Assembly (NCBI GenBank): GCA_026393475.1
Contig: JAPLAA010000009.1
Span: 62,001-126,000 of the forward strand
DNA: 64,000 nt
Reading direction: 5' to 3'
From: Actinomycetota bacterium
Lineage (GTDB): Bacteria > Actinomycetota > Acidimicrobiia > Acidimicrobiales > Ilumatobacteraceae
Shown: positions 33,151 to 42,235 of the stretch, piece after piece
How positions within the stretch are numbered: position 1 is the stretch's first letter
Layout: each line of letters starts with the position of its first letter
Translations under genes and position numbers: made by a program
The notes under the pieces: model-generated
What the model was told of the DNA's origin: nothing
What the model saw: only the letters and a program-made list of their open reading frames with translations
The model's database searches: none

Positions 33151-34298
33151 CACCGACCGCCGACGCCCTGCCGTCGGGCCGCTGGGCGTGGGCCGACGTC
33201 GATCTCGACGCGATCGCGCACAACGTCGGTGTGCTGCGCGCCGCCGCTGCACCATCGGCGCTGTGGGCGGTCGTGAAGGCCGACGCCTACGGACACGGCG
33301 CCGTCTCCGTCGCTCGTGCCGTGCTGGATGCGGGGGCCGCGGGGCTGTGCGTGGCGCTGGTGCAGGAGGCGGCCGAGCTGCGCGATGCGCTCATCGATGC
33401 GCCGGTGCTCGTCCTCAGCGAGCAGCCGCCCGCCGCTGCAGCCGACGCGGTGCGGCTCGGGCTGATCAGCACCGTGTACTCGGTTGGACAGCTCGACGCG
33501 CTGGCCGCGGCGGGGGCACACCGCCACCGCGTGCAGGTGAAGGTGAACACCGGCATGAACCGGGTGGGATGCGCGCCTGGCGAAGCGCTCGCGCTGGCGC
33601 AGGAGATCGAGCGGCGCGACAGCGTCGTGCTCGACGGCGTGTTCACGCACCTGGCCGTCGCCGACGAACCAGCCGACCCGTACTCCGCGCAGCAGCTCGA
33701 CCTGTTCGACGAGGTGCTCGGCACGATCCGTGCGGCCGGTATCGACCCGGGCCGTGTGCACGCGGCCAACTCCGCGGGCGCGCTCGCGCACCCCAGGGCT
33801 CGTCACGACCTCGTGCGCGCCGGCATCGCGCTGTACGGCATCCAGCCGGGTCGGGGCGTCGAGCACCTCTGCCACGACCTGCGGCCGGCGCTGTCGTTGC
33901 ACGCGTGCGTGTCGCATGTGAAGCAGGTGCACGCCGGCGACCGCATCAGCTACGGGCTGCGTCACGCGTTCACGGTCGACACCACCGTCGCGACCGTGCC
34001 GGTCGGCTACGCGGACGGCGTGCCTCGTCGGCTCTTCGAGACCCACGGCCACGCGCTCGTGCGCGGCCGTCGGTGCCCGATCGTGGGCGTGGTGACGATG
34101 GACCAGCTGATGCTCGACGTCGGCGACCTCGACATCGAGGTCGGCGAGCCGGTCGTGCTGATCGGCGCCGACGGCACCGAGCGCATCCGTGCCGAGGACT
34201 GGGCCGAGCGGCTCGGGACGATCGGCTACGAGATCGTCTGTGGACTCTCCAAGCGGGTCAGCCGTCACCACCGGGCCGAGCGGCGCACGGTCTCGTAG
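33147..34298 (+). CDS. alr: Alanine racemase
   Basis: A 383-aa PLP enzyme making D-Ala for peptidoglycan. The PLP Lys is in AVVKADAYGHGA (about residue 43). The catalytic Tyr region SYGLRHAF and the substrate-side GYADGVPRRL and VTMDQLMLDVGD are present. The GTG start overlaps the nnr stop, indicating coupling. Confidence 0.94.
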   Translation: MTPTADALPSGRWAWADVDLDAIAHNVGVLRAAAAPSALWAVVKADAYGHGAVSVARAVLDAGAAGLCVALVQEAAELRDALIDAPVLVLSEQPPAAAADAVRLGLISTVYSVGQLDALAAAGAHRHRVQVKVNTGMNRVGCAPGEALALAQEIERRDSVVLDGVFTHLAVADEPADPYSAQQLDLFDEVLGTIRAAGIDPGRVHAANSAGALAHPRARHDLVRAGIALYGIQPGRGVEHLCHDLRPALSLHACVSHVKQVHAGDRISYGLRHAFTVDTTVATVPVGYADGVPRRLFETHGHALVRGRRCPIVGVVTMDQLMLDVGDLDIEVGEPVVLIGADGTERIRAEDWAERLGTIGYEIVCGLSKRVSRHHRAERRTVS

Positions 34299-34311
34299 AC
34301 TCCTCGACTTG

Positions 34312-34803
34312 ATGCTGCAGCTGCGCTCGGACTCGCTGGCAACCACGCACGCGATCGCCGCCGCGCTGGCCGGTCTCGTCCGTTCCGGCGACGTGATCGT
34401 GCTGGCAGGCGAGATGGGTGCGGGCAAGACCGCGTTCGCCCAGGGCTTCGGCGCGGCGCTCGGTGTCACCGACCACATGACCTCGCCCACCTACAACCTC
34501 GTGCACAGCCACCCCGCAGGTCGGCTCACGCTCCATCACGCCGACCTCTACCGGCTGAGCACCCAGCACGAGGTGGCCGACCTCGCACTCGCCGAGCTCG
34601 CCGAGGCCGACGGCGTGCTGCTCGTCGAGTGGGGCGACGTCGTGGGTGGCGCGCTCGGTGAGCACGTACTCGTCCGCCTCGAGGCCCTCCCCAGCGACGA
34701 CGGTGACGACGATGCCCGCAGCCTCGTCGTGTCGGCGGTCGGTCGGGCGTGGGCCGCACGGTGGGAGAAACTCACCAGGGCAGTGGAGGCGTGGACGTGT
34801 TGA
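34312..34803 (+). CDS. tsaE: tRNA t6A biosynthesis ATPase TsaE
   Basis: A 163-aa P-loop protein. Walker A is GEMGAGKTAF (about residues 33-42), switch-like TSPTYNLVH follows, then the HADLYRL and VEWGD motifs of the family. It activates the TsaB-TsaD complex. TAGACT lies 10 nt before the ATG at 34312. It overlaps tsaB by 7 nt. Confidence 0.92.
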   Translation: MLQLRSDSLATTHAIAAALAGLVRSGDVIVLAGEMGAGKTAFAQGFGAALGVTDHMTSPTYNLVHSHPAGRLTLHHADLYRLSTQHEVADLALAELAEADGVLLVEWGDVVGGALGEHVLVRLEALPSDDGDDDARSLVVSAVGRAWAARWEKLTRAVEAWTC

Positions 34804-35525
34804 TCCTCGGCATCGAGACCGCGACCGAACAGGTGAGCGTCGCGATCGGCGGCCACGAGGGCGTGCTCGGCCTGTTCGAGGTGTGCCGCGGGCGTCGCCA
34901 TGCGGAGACCGTCACGCCCGCCATCCAGTTCCTCTGCCGCCAGGCCGACATCGAACTGGCCGAGATCAGCGTGATCGCCGTCGACGTGGGGCCGGGACTG
35001 TTCACCGGCATGCGGGTGGGGCTCTCGGCGGCGAAGGCGCTCGCCCAGGCGCTGCGCATCCCGATGATCGGCATGAGCTCGCTCGACCTGCTCGCGTTCC
35101 CGTTGCGCCACACCGACCGAACCATCGCCGCCGTGATCGACGCCCGCAAGGGTGAGCTGTTCTACGCGTTCTACCGGCCGGTGCCCGGTGGTGTGCAGCG
35201 TGTGCTCGAACCCCAGTGCGGGCGCGTCGACGACCTCATCGCCGACCTGATGGCCCGCGGCGACGACGTCGTGTGCGTGGGCGACGGGGCGTTGCGCCAC
35301 CGCGACGAGATCCACGCCGAGCTCCGCTGCGAGTTCGCCGAGCAGTTCCTCTCCCGACCGTCGGCGGCGCCGCTCGTGCAGCTCGCGCACGCACGGGCAT
35401 TGCGCGAGGAGTGGGTGAACCCGTGGGAGATCCAGCCCATGTACCTGCGGCTGCCCGACGCCCAGATCAACTGGAGCACGCGGGCGCAGGGATCCACCGA
35501 CAACACCGGCGGGTTGGCGCGATGA
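34797..35525 (+). CDS. tsaB: tRNA t6A biosynthesis scaffold protein TsaB
   Basis: A 242-aa ASKHA-fold partner of TsaD. The start LILGIETATEQVSVAIGG and VDVGPGLFTGMRVGLSAAKA are characteristic. The GTG at 34797 is chosen because GGAGG lies 7 nt upstream; a GTG at 34791 is also possible. It overlaps tsaE and its stop overlaps the rimI ATG. Confidence 0.92.
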   Translation: MLILGIETATEQVSVAIGGHEGVLGLFEVCRGRRHAETVTPAIQFLCRQADIELAEISVIAVDVGPGLFTGMRVGLSAAKALAQALRIPMIGMSSLDLLAFPLRHTDRTIAAVIDARKGELFYAFYRPVPGGVQRVLEPQCGRVDDLIADLMARGDDVVCVGDGALRHRDEIHAELRCEFAEQFLSRPSAAPLVQLAHARALREEWVNPWEIQPMYLRLPDAQINWSTRAQGSTDNTGGLAR

Positions 35526-36067
35526 GCGTCATCTCCCGTCTGCTCGGCCGCACCGACGGCGATGCGGCGATCGTGATCGAGCCGATGCGCAAGCGCGACC
35601 TGTCGGCGATCATGGCGATCGAGCAGGTGTCGTACCCGAAGCCGTGGACCGTCGGCGTGTTCCAGAGCGAGATCGAGATGTCGCGCCGAGGCGAACGCCA
35701 CTACGTGGTGGCACGCCGCGATCAGAAGCTCGTCGGCTATGCGGGCGCGATGTTCGTGGTGGGCGACGCGCACGTCACCAACATCGCCGCGTCGCCCGAC
35801 GCGCGCCGGTCGGGCGTCGCCACGAGGTTGCTCGCCGAGCTCGCGTGGGAGGCGATCCGGCGCGAGTGTCAGGCGCTCACGCTCGAGGTGCGCTCGAGCA
35901 ACGTCGGCGCCCAGTCGCTGTACCGGCGCTTCGGGTTCGCGCCCGTGGGCGTACGGCAGAGGTACTACGAGAACACGGAGGACGCGATCGTCATGTGGTG
36001 CCACGACATCGCCGAGCCGCCGTACCGCGAGCGCCTCGCCGAACTGTGCCCGGAGGCCGCGCGATGA
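35522..36067 (+). CDS. rimI: Ribosomal protein S18 alanine N-acetyltransferase-like (GNAT)
   Basis: A 181-aa GNAT acetyltransferase. The acetyl-CoA loop is SPDARRSGVATRLL, then LEVRSSNVGAQSLYRRFGF and RQRYYENTEDAIVM, the RimI signature. It has about 20 extra residues at each end compared with typical RimI. It sits between tsaB and tsaD, overlapping both neighbours by 4 nt (ATGA), as in many bacteria. Confidence 0.9.
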   Translation: MSVISRLLGRTDGDAAIVIEPMRKRDLSAIMAIEQVSYPKPWTVGVFQSEIEMSRRGERHYVVARRDQKLVGYAGAMFVVGDAHVTNIAASPDARRSGVATRLLAELAWEAIRRECQALTLEVRSSNVGAQSLYRRFGFAPVGVRQRYYENTEDAIVMWCHDIAEPPYRERLAELCPEAAR

Positions 36068-37122
36068 CCGATCACCTGATCCTGCGCCCGTCCGGCGAGT
36101 TCGCCGGGCCGGTCGACGAGCACACGCTCGTGCTCGGCATCGAGACCAGCTGCGACGAGACGGCCGCGGCCCTGGTGCTGGGCGGCTACGACGTCGCCTC
36201 CAGCGTCGTCAGCACCCAGGTCGACATCCACGCCCAGTACGGCGGCGTGGTGCCGGAGATCGCGAGCCGGGCGCATCTCGACATGCTCAACCCGATCATC
36301 GCCCGCGCGATCGTCGAGGCCGGCGTGCCCGACAGCCGTATCGACGCGATCGCCTGCACGATCGGGCCAGGGCTGATCGGTGCGTTGCTGGTCGGCGTGT
36401 CGGCGGCGAAGTCGTTGGCGCTCGCGTGGGACGTGCCGTTCATCGGTGTCCACCACCACGAGGCCCACCTGTACGCCGCGTTCCTCGAGGACCCCACACT
36501 CGAGTTCCCGCTCGTCGTACTGCTCGTGTCGGGCGGCCACACGATGCTGATCGAGATGCAGGATCACGGCCGCTACAAGCTGCTCGGCCGCACGATCGAC
36601 GACGCCGCCGGCGAGGCGTTCGACAAGGTCGCCCGGTTCCTCGGCCTCGGCTACCCGGGTGGTCCGGCCATCGACCGCGAGGCGGTGCACGGCAACCCGG
36701 AGGCGATCCACTTCCCCCGGGCGATGATGCACGAGGGGCTCGACGTCAGCTTCAGCGGTCTGAAGACGTCGGTGATGAACCATGTGCGCAAGCACCCCGA
36801 CGTGTCGTCGGAGGACGTGGCCGCCTCGTTCCAGGCGGCCGTCGTCGACGTGCTCGTCACCAAGGCCCGCCGCGCGGCGCAACAGGTGGGGGCGAAGGGG
36901 CTCGTGCTCGCCGGCGGCGTCGCGGCCAACTCGTTGTTGCGCGAGCAGTTCCTCGACGCCTGCGTGGTCGATGGGATCCACGGGTTCCTGCCGAGCCGCG
37001 AGATGTGCACCGACAACGCGGCGATGATCGCCGCGGCCGGATGGCACCGTCTCCGCAGCGACGGGCCGACCTCGCTCGACTGCGGGGCGTTCCCGAACCT
37101 GAAGATCCCCGGCCTCACCTGA
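36064..37122 (+). CDS. tsaD: tRNA N6-threonylcarbamoyladenosine transferase TsaD
   Basis: A 352-aa TsaD. It has GIETSCDETAAALV, the metal-binding HHHEAHLYA (about residue 130), VSGGHTMLI, GEAFDKVARFLGLGYPGGPA and LAGGVAANSLLR. It transfers threonylcarbamoyl to A37 of ANN-decoding tRNAs with TsaB and TsaE. The whole t6A set except TsaC is adjacent. Confidence 0.96.
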   Translation: MTDHLILRPSGEFAGPVDEHTLVLGIETSCDETAAALVLGGYDVASSVVSTQVDIHAQYGGVVPEIASRAHLDMLNPIIARAIVEAGVPDSRIDAIACTIGPGLIGALLVGVSAAKSLALAWDVPFIGVHHHEAHLYAAFLEDPTLEFPLVVLLVSGGHTMLIEMQDHGRYKLLGRTIDDAAGEAFDKVARFLGLGYPGGPAIDREAVHGNPEAIHFPRAMMHEGLDVSFSGLKTSVMNHVRKHPDVSSEDVAASFQAAVVDVLVTKARRAAQQVGAKGLVLAGGVAANSLLREQFLDACVVDGIHGFLPSREMCTDNAAMIAAAGWHRLRSDGPTSLDCGAFPNLKIPGLT

Positions 37123-37179
37123 GCCCTCGATCACGGATCTCCCCGGTCGTGGCCCGTCGTTCGTGGCCGACGAGGGCGA

Positions 37180-37185
37180 TACCCT
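37180..37185 (+). promoter_or_regulatory. Leaderless -10 hexamer for dus
   Basis: TACCCT is followed by 7 nt and the GTG at 37193. This supports a new transcript starting after tsaD. Confidence 0.5.
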
Positions 37186-37192
37186 CCGACGG

Positions 37193-38332
37193 GTGACGGA
37201 GTTGCGGAACTTGCGGATCGGTTCGTTCACCCCGGCGGCGCCGGTGGTGCTGGCACCCATGGCGGGTGTCACCAACGCGCCGTTCCGCACGATGTGCCGC
37301 GAGTTCGCACCCGGGCTCGTCTACGTCAACGAGATGGTGATGGCCACCGCGGTGGTGCACGGCAACGCGAAGACCGAGCGGATGATGACGTTCGCGCCCG
37401 ACGAGCAACCGCGCAGCCTGCAGGTGTACGGCAGCGATCCGGTGATGATCGGCGAGGCCATCCGCAAGCTGTGCGCCCGCGGCAGCGTCGACCACGTCGA
37501 CATGAACTTCGGCTGCCCGGCCGCCAAGGTCACCCGCAAGGGCGGCGGCGCCGCGGTGCCGGCCAAACCCAACCTCCTGCGGGCGATCCTGCGCTCCGCG
37601 GTCGCCGCGGCCTCGCCCTACGGCGTGCCGGTGACGGCCAAGTTCCGCAAGGGTTTGTACGACTCGCTGCTCACGTTCGTGAGCACGGGCCGCATCGCCG
37701 CCGAGGAGGGCATCGCCGCGATCGCGCTCCACGCCCGCACCGCCGAGCAGCACTACGCCGGCACCGCCGACTGGGACGCGATCGGCGAACTGAAGGCCGC
37801 GGTGCCGGAGATCCCGGTGCTCGGCAACGGCGACATCTGGGAGGCGTCCGACGCGGTCGAGATGATGCGCCGCACCGGGTGTGACGGCGTGGTGATCGGC
37901 CGCGGCTGCCTGGGGCGGCCGTGGCTGTTCCGCGACCTGGTGGAGGCGCTCAACGGTCGACCGGTGCCGGCGTCGCCCACCCTGGGCGAGGCGTGCGCGG
38001 TCATGCACCGGCATGCCACGCTGCTGTTGCCGCACCTCGGTCCGCAGGTGGCGATGCGCGACTTCCGCAAGCACGCCTCCTGGTACCTCACCGGTTACCC
38101 GGTGGGCGGCGACATGCGCCGCGAGTTCGGCATGGTGTCGACGATCGGCGAGCTCGAAGACCTCATCGCCCGCCTCGATCCCGACACCCGGATCGTGGAG
38201 GGCGGCGAGCGCATCCGCCGCGGCCACACCAACGGCCCCATCCGGGTCGCGCTGCCGAACGGCTACCTCGACCACCTCGACGACCTCACCGTCCCCGACG
38301 ACGGCGAGGTCATGGCGCTCAGCGGTGGCTGA
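37193..38332 (+). CDS. dus: tRNA-dihydrouridine synthase
   Basis: A 379-aa FMN enzyme with the TIM-barrel start VLAPMAGVTNAPFRTMCREF and the catalytic Cys in MNFGCPAAKVTRKGGGAA. The phosphate-binding end has GNGDIW and GVVIGRGCLGRPWLF. Sequence form is DusB-like. The frame is open for 10 codons upstream, but the hexamer position supports the GTG at 37193. Its end overlaps the maf start by 8 nt. Confidence 0.93.
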   Translation: MTELRNLRIGSFTPAAPVVLAPMAGVTNAPFRTMCREFAPGLVYVNEMVMATAVVHGNAKTERMMTFAPDEQPRSLQVYGSDPVMIGEAIRKLCARGSVDHVDMNFGCPAAKVTRKGGGAAVPAKPNLLRAILRSAVAAASPYGVPVTAKFRKGLYDSLLTFVSTGRIAAEEGIAAIALHARTAEQHYAGTADWDAIGELKAAVPEIPVLGNGDIWEASDAVEMMRRTGCDGVVIGRGCLGRPWLFRDLVEALNGRPVPASPTLGEACAVMHRHATLLLPHLGPQVAMRDFRKHASWYLTGYPVGGDMRREFGMVSTIGELEDLIARLDPDTRIVEGGERIRRGHTNGPIRVALPNGYLDHLDDLTVPDDGEVMALSGG

Positions 38333-38921
38333 GGTGTCCACCGCCAGCTCGGGTCGCGCGCCGATCGTGCTCGCCTCGGGCTCGCCTCGGCGGCGCGAGC
38401 TGCTCGAACAGCTGGGCCTCGCGTTCGCCATCCGCGCGGCCGACATCGACGAGTCGGTGCGCGACGGTGAACCGCCGCTCGACTACGTGCAGCGGTTGAG
38501 CATCGAGAAGGCCGCCGCGGTCCCGGTGCCGGCCGGCACGCTCGTGATCGCGGCCGACACCACCGTCGACGTCGACGGGGTGATCTTCGGTAAGCCCGCC
38601 GACGAGACCGAGGCGCGCTCGATGCTCGCCGCGATCTCGGGGCGTCGGCACCATGTGCACACCGGGGTGACGGTCCGACTCGACGACCGATCGGCCACGA
38701 CGGTCGTGTCGACGGCGGTCGAGATCGCCCCGATCGACGAGGCGACCGCGGCGTGGTACATCGCCACCGGCGAGCCGTTCGACAAGGCGGGCGGCTACGC
38801 CCTCCAGGGCGCCGGTGGCGTGTTCGTCGCCGGCGTCGAGGGCAGCGTCAGCAACGTGATCGGCCTGCCGCTCGCCGAGCTGGTCGAACTGGCGCGACGC
38901 GTGGGCGCCGAACTGCTCTGA
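38325..38921 (+). CDS. maf: Maf-family nucleotide pyrophosphatase
   Basis: A 198-aa Maf protein. IVLASGSPRRRELLEQLG, ADIDES, IAADTTVDVDG, GKPADETEA and GYALQGAGGVFV followed by GSVSNVIGLPL are the family landmarks. It hydrolyses non-canonical or methylated NTPs. GTG at 38325 or 38334 could start it; neither has a clear ribosome-binding site, and the gene overlaps the dus end. Confidence 0.9.
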   Translation: MAEVSTASSGRAPIVLASGSPRRRELLEQLGLAFAIRAADIDESVRDGEPPLDYVQRLSIEKAAAVPVPAGTLVIAADTTVDVDGVIFGKPADETEARSMLAAISGRRHHVHTGVTVRLDDRSATTVVSTAVEIAPIDEATAAWYIATGEPFDKAGGYALQGAGGVFVAGVEGSVSNVIGLPLAELVELARRVGAELL

Positions 38922-38943
38922 GTCCGGCTCGTCGCCGGCGAGC

Positions 38944-40668
38944 TCACGGGGCGGCGAACAGGTCGAGCGTGGCCACGACGCTCCCGTCGGCGGCCACCAC
39001 CTCTGCGACGTAGGCGCCGAGGGACACCTGGTCGGGGTCGACGGCGACGACGCCCACGTGCACACCACTCCACGACGTCCAGAACGACGGGTCGAGGCGG
39101 CCCGGTTCGGTCGGCGGGTCGTCGTTCACCGGCAACGGTGTGAGCGGCGTCGAGCGTTCGGTCCCGTCGGCCATCCGCACGCGCAACGTGGCGCCGTCCT
39201 GGTCGATCGCGGCGAGGACCAGCGTCGAGCCGTCGACGACCATCGTGCCGATCGCCCCGCTCCTGGCCACGCCGACGAGGGCGTCGAACGATGTGTCCAC
39301 GCCGCCGAACGTCGGGACCTCCAGTGCGATCCGCCCGGTGCGAGGGCCGATGAGGAGCGCCCACTCGGTGCCGGTGGCGGTGGTGCCGTCGGCGACCGAG
39401 ACCGGGATCTCCTCGTCCGCCGGGAGCGCCCATGCGCCAGGGTCGGCCCGTGTGGCCTCGTCGCGGGCGCTCGCCCATTCGTCGCGTGTCACCCGGTGCG
39501 CGTCGTCGAGCATCGCGGGGAGCACGCCCGACGACAGCGTGGTGAGCAGCCACACGTCGTCGTCGCCGACGGACCACCGCACCACGTTGACGTCGATGCC
39601 GTCGATCGATCTGGTGCCGGTCTCGAACCGATCGGGCGTGAACCCGTCGAAGGCCGTGGTGGGATCGAGCCCCAGCGTTCGGGTGAACGTGAGGCCGGCG
39701 AGCGCAGGTTCGATCGCATCGATCGGCCGGCGCTGGAGCAGTGAGACATCGCGTCGCCCCGGTCCGGCGTAGTACACGGTGCTCGTCGACGACGCGCCGA
39801 AGAGCGCCGTGTCGACCAGGTCGTCGGGGGACGGGCGCGCCGCCACCATCGTCAGCCCGTCGTACAACCGGGCGACGGCGGCGTCGTCCGGGTCTGCGAA
39901 CGGGAGGCGCGCGCCGGTCATCACGATCGAGGCGGCGAGCTCGATCGTCTCCGGCAACGAGAAGCCGTACGACTGGATCGCCGTCAGTGCACCGTCGACA
40001 CCGCCACCGGGGGCCATGCGCAGCTCGAGCACGCCGTCGTGATCCCGGCGCGTCATCGCCTGCCGACCGTCGGCGTCGACCGCTGCCCACCCGAGCGCGA
40101 CCGGCTCGAGTTCGCCGCCGGGACGCAATGTCAACGAGAACCACCGGCCCGAGGTGCGCGTGGCTCCGTCGGTCGCCCACACCTGCGCCCAGCCGTTCCG
40201 GCCCGCGGCGGTGTTCTGATCGTCACCTTCGGGGTCCTGGGCGAAGGCCACCGCGGTGAGGCCGGCCACGGGTGGATCGAAGACCCAGCCCTCGACACCG
40301 GATTCGGCGACGAGCGTGCCCGCCGTGACCGGGTCGATCGCACCGATCGACGTCGGAGGAAGGACCGCAACGGTGGTGGTGGGCGCCGCGCCCGTGTCGC
40401 CCGTCGACCAGGGCGATGCGGCGATCACGCCGCCGACGAGCAGGCCCACCACGGCGAGCCCGGCGAGGGTCGGTGCCCATCGGGAGCGCGGAGCACGGTC
40501 GTCGTCTGCGTCGTCCCAGTCGACGGGATCGAAGCCGACGAAGGTGCCGGCGGCGCCGCCGTCGAGGTCGCCGAACGCGTTGGAGTCTGGTGCGAGGAAC
40601 TCGATGTCGGTCGACCCGACCGCGGCGCGGCGGCCGGACGGATCGGACGACTCGCGTGTCGATGGCAC
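38944..40668 (-). CDS. Paralog A: single-pass membrane protein of a four-gene tandem family
   Basis: A 574-aa protein, not recognised. Residues 20-50 carry the family motif IEFLAPDSNAFG, then FVGFDPVDWDDADDD. SRW and one membrane span (about 64-85, LAGLAVVGLLVGGVIAA) follow, ending in SPW. A Thr/Pro linker leads to a large extracytoplasmic region with TRTSGRWFSLTL, VDADGRQAM and YGFSLPETIELAASI, all shared with paralogs B, C and D. It is most like D in length and layout. It is the last gene of the run, 67 bp after B, and has its own promoter nearly identical to that of D. Confidence 0.8.
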   Translation of the reverse strand: MPSTRESSDPSGRRAAVGSTDIEFLAPDSNAFGDLDGGAAGTFVGFDPVDWDDADDDRAPRSRWAPTLAGLAVVGLLVGGVIAASPWSTGDTGAAPTTTVAVLPPTSIGAIDPVTAGTLVAESGVEGWVFDPPVAGLTAVAFAQDPEGDDQNTAAGRNGWAQVWATDGATRTSGRWFSLTLRPGGELEPVALGWAAVDADGRQAMTRRDHDGVLELRMAPGGGVDGALTAIQSYGFSLPETIELAASIVMTGARLPFADPDDAAVARLYDGLTMVAARPSPDDLVDTALFGASSTSTVYYAGPGRRDVSLLQRRPIDAIEPALAGLTFTRTLGLDPTTAFDGFTPDRFETGTRSIDGIDVNVVRWSVGDDDVWLLTTLSSGVLPAMLDDAHRVTRDEWASARDEATRADPGAWALPADEEIPVSVADGTTATGTEWALLIGPRTGRIALEVPTFGGVDTSFDALVGVARSGAIGTMVVDGSTLVLAAIDQDGATLRVRMADGTERSTPLTPLPVNDDPPTEPGRLDPSFWTSWSGVHVGVVAVDPDQVSLGAYVAEVVAADGSVVATLDLFAAP

Positions 40669-40703
40669 CCGGGCATTGTCCCACCCCCGTCGGCGAGTGG
40701 GAA
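40669..40703 (-). promoter_or_regulatory. Twin-type promoter of paralog A
   Basis: In the gene direction TTCCCA (plus 40698-40703), 17 nt, GACAAT (plus 40675-40680), then 6 nt and the GTG start. The same order and spacing occur before paralog D (45444-45478). CCGGGTGCC around the start is also shared. Confidence 0.65.
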
Positions 40704-40735
40704 CCCGGACGGACAGTCCGTGCAGTCGGCGGCTG

Positions 40736-42235
40736 TCAGTCGGCGGCGATCGGCCGGCCGGCGTCGTCGTGCCAGGTCACCTCGACCGGCTCGTCCGGCG
40801 CGATCTGCACGACCGCGGCCGAGCGGTCGCTGTCGTCGATCGGCGTCAGCCCGGTCTTCTGACTCCCCGACGGCTGGGTGACCAGCACCGACTGCGCCGT
40901 GCCGCCGGCATCGGTGACGAGGACGAAGGCGTCGTCGAAGCTGTGGAACGTGGTGACCGTCCGTCCCTCCCCCGGAGGCCACGCACGGTTGGTGAAGGAG
41001 CTGCCCGCCTCGATGTAGTACCAGACGTCGGTCGCGCCGGCGCTCCACGATCCGTCGATCGCGCCGCCGAGGGTGGTCGGGTCCAGCCACGCGGGTGCGA
41101 ACTCGCCGGCGATGGCATCGGCCCAGTCGCCGGTCGAGGCCTGGCCGAGGTCGGCCGTGAACCTGACGAGTTCGGCCGTGCCGAGCGCCCCTTCGGCGAC
41201 CACCTCCAGACCGGTGCCGTCGAACCATCGCGCACCGACGATGCCGGCATCGTGCGCGCTGGTGAACAGGTCGACGGTGCGGCCCTGCGACGACATCTCG
41301 GCGAGCAGTGCACGCGTCGGCCGGTCGAGCGTGTCGACCTCGATCGGCACCCGGAGGAGGTATTCGTCGACCAGGATCGTGTCGATCGTGAGGCCGGATC
41401 GGGCGACGATGATCGACTCGCTCGTCGCAGGGTCGATGAACATCGCCCACGTGTCGGGTGGATGCGACCGGATCGAGCCCGGCGCCCAGTCGACCTGCCC
41501 GTCGAGCACGAACGACACGCCGTCGACCGGCGCACCGTCCGGCTGCGTCCACTCGTCGGGCACTGCGATGCCGCCGACCGTGCGCTCGACGGAGGCGGCG
41601 ACGGCGACCAGTTCGTCGAGGCCGAGCCCGAACGCGATCACCGCGTAGTCGTCGCCCGCCGGAGGGTGCACGCGCAGTTCGGCCACCCCGTCGTCGGACT
41701 CGGCGAGCAACCCCGGCCTCCCGCCGACGTCGATCACGGTGGCGTTGCGCACCAGGTCGCGGTACGCGCTCGCGCCGCGCTGGTCGACCACCACCCACCG
41801 GCCGCTGGTGCGCGTGGCGTTGACCGACGTCCACATGAACAGCGCTTCCCCGCCCGGAACGACCTCACCGTTGGAGACGGCGCGGACGAGCTCGAAGCGC
41901 GAGGGCGAACGGGGGAGCCACCCGGGCGTGCCGGTCGCCAGATCGGGGATCGTGCGGTCGTCGACGGTCGTGGGTGCGTCGGCCGTAGGGTCGAGCTCCC
42001 GATCGACCGTGGTCGCCGGCGGCACGGCTGCGGTCTCGTCGGACTCCCATGGCGCAGCGGCGAGCACGCCGCCGGCGAGCAGACCGGTGACGCCCACCAC
42101 GGCGAGGACGGTGAGCCACCTCGAGCGGGGCGGCTCGTCGTCGAAGGCCGTGTCGTCGGTGTCGTCGAGTCCGACGAAATCGGCCGCATCGGCCTCGCCG
42201 AACGCGTGGTCGCGCGGTGGCAGGAACTCGATCAC
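40736..42235 (-). CDS. Paralog B of the tandem membrane-protein family
   Basis: A 499-aa protein with the N-terminal motif IEFLPPRDHAFG, then DFVGLD. EPPRSRWLTVLAVVGVTG and a span end in AAAPW. The extracytoplasmic part has TRTSGRWVVVD, IDVGGRPGLLAE and FGLGLDELVAVAASV. It is closest to paralog C, nearly identical across the membrane region. The frame is open upstream; the GTG at 42235, overlapping the C stop (GTGA), is set by alignment to the IEFLPP motif. Function unknown. Confidence 0.8.
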   Translation of the reverse strand: MIEFLPPRDHAFGEADAADFVGLDDTDDTAFDDEPPRSRWLTVLAVVGVTGLLAGGVLAAAPWESDETAAVPPATTVDRELDPTADAPTTVDDRTIPDLATGTPGWLPRSPSRFELVRAVSNGEVVPGGEALFMWTSVNATRTSGRWVVVDQRGASAYRDLVRNATVIDVGGRPGLLAESDDGVAELRVHPPAGDDYAVIAFGLGLDELVAVAASVERTVGGIAVPDEWTQPDGAPVDGVSFVLDGQVDWAPGSIRSHPPDTWAMFIDPATSESIIVARSGLTIDTILVDEYLLRVPIEVDTLDRPTRALLAEMSSQGRTVDLFTSAHDAGIVGARWFDGTGLEVVAEGALGTAELVRFTADLGQASTGDWADAIAGEFAPAWLDPTTLGGAIDGSWSAGATDVWYYIEAGSSFTNRAWPPGEGRTVTTFHSFDDAFVLVTDAGGTAQSVLVTQPSGSQKTGLTPIDDSDRSAAVVQIAPDEPVEVTWHDDAGRPIAAD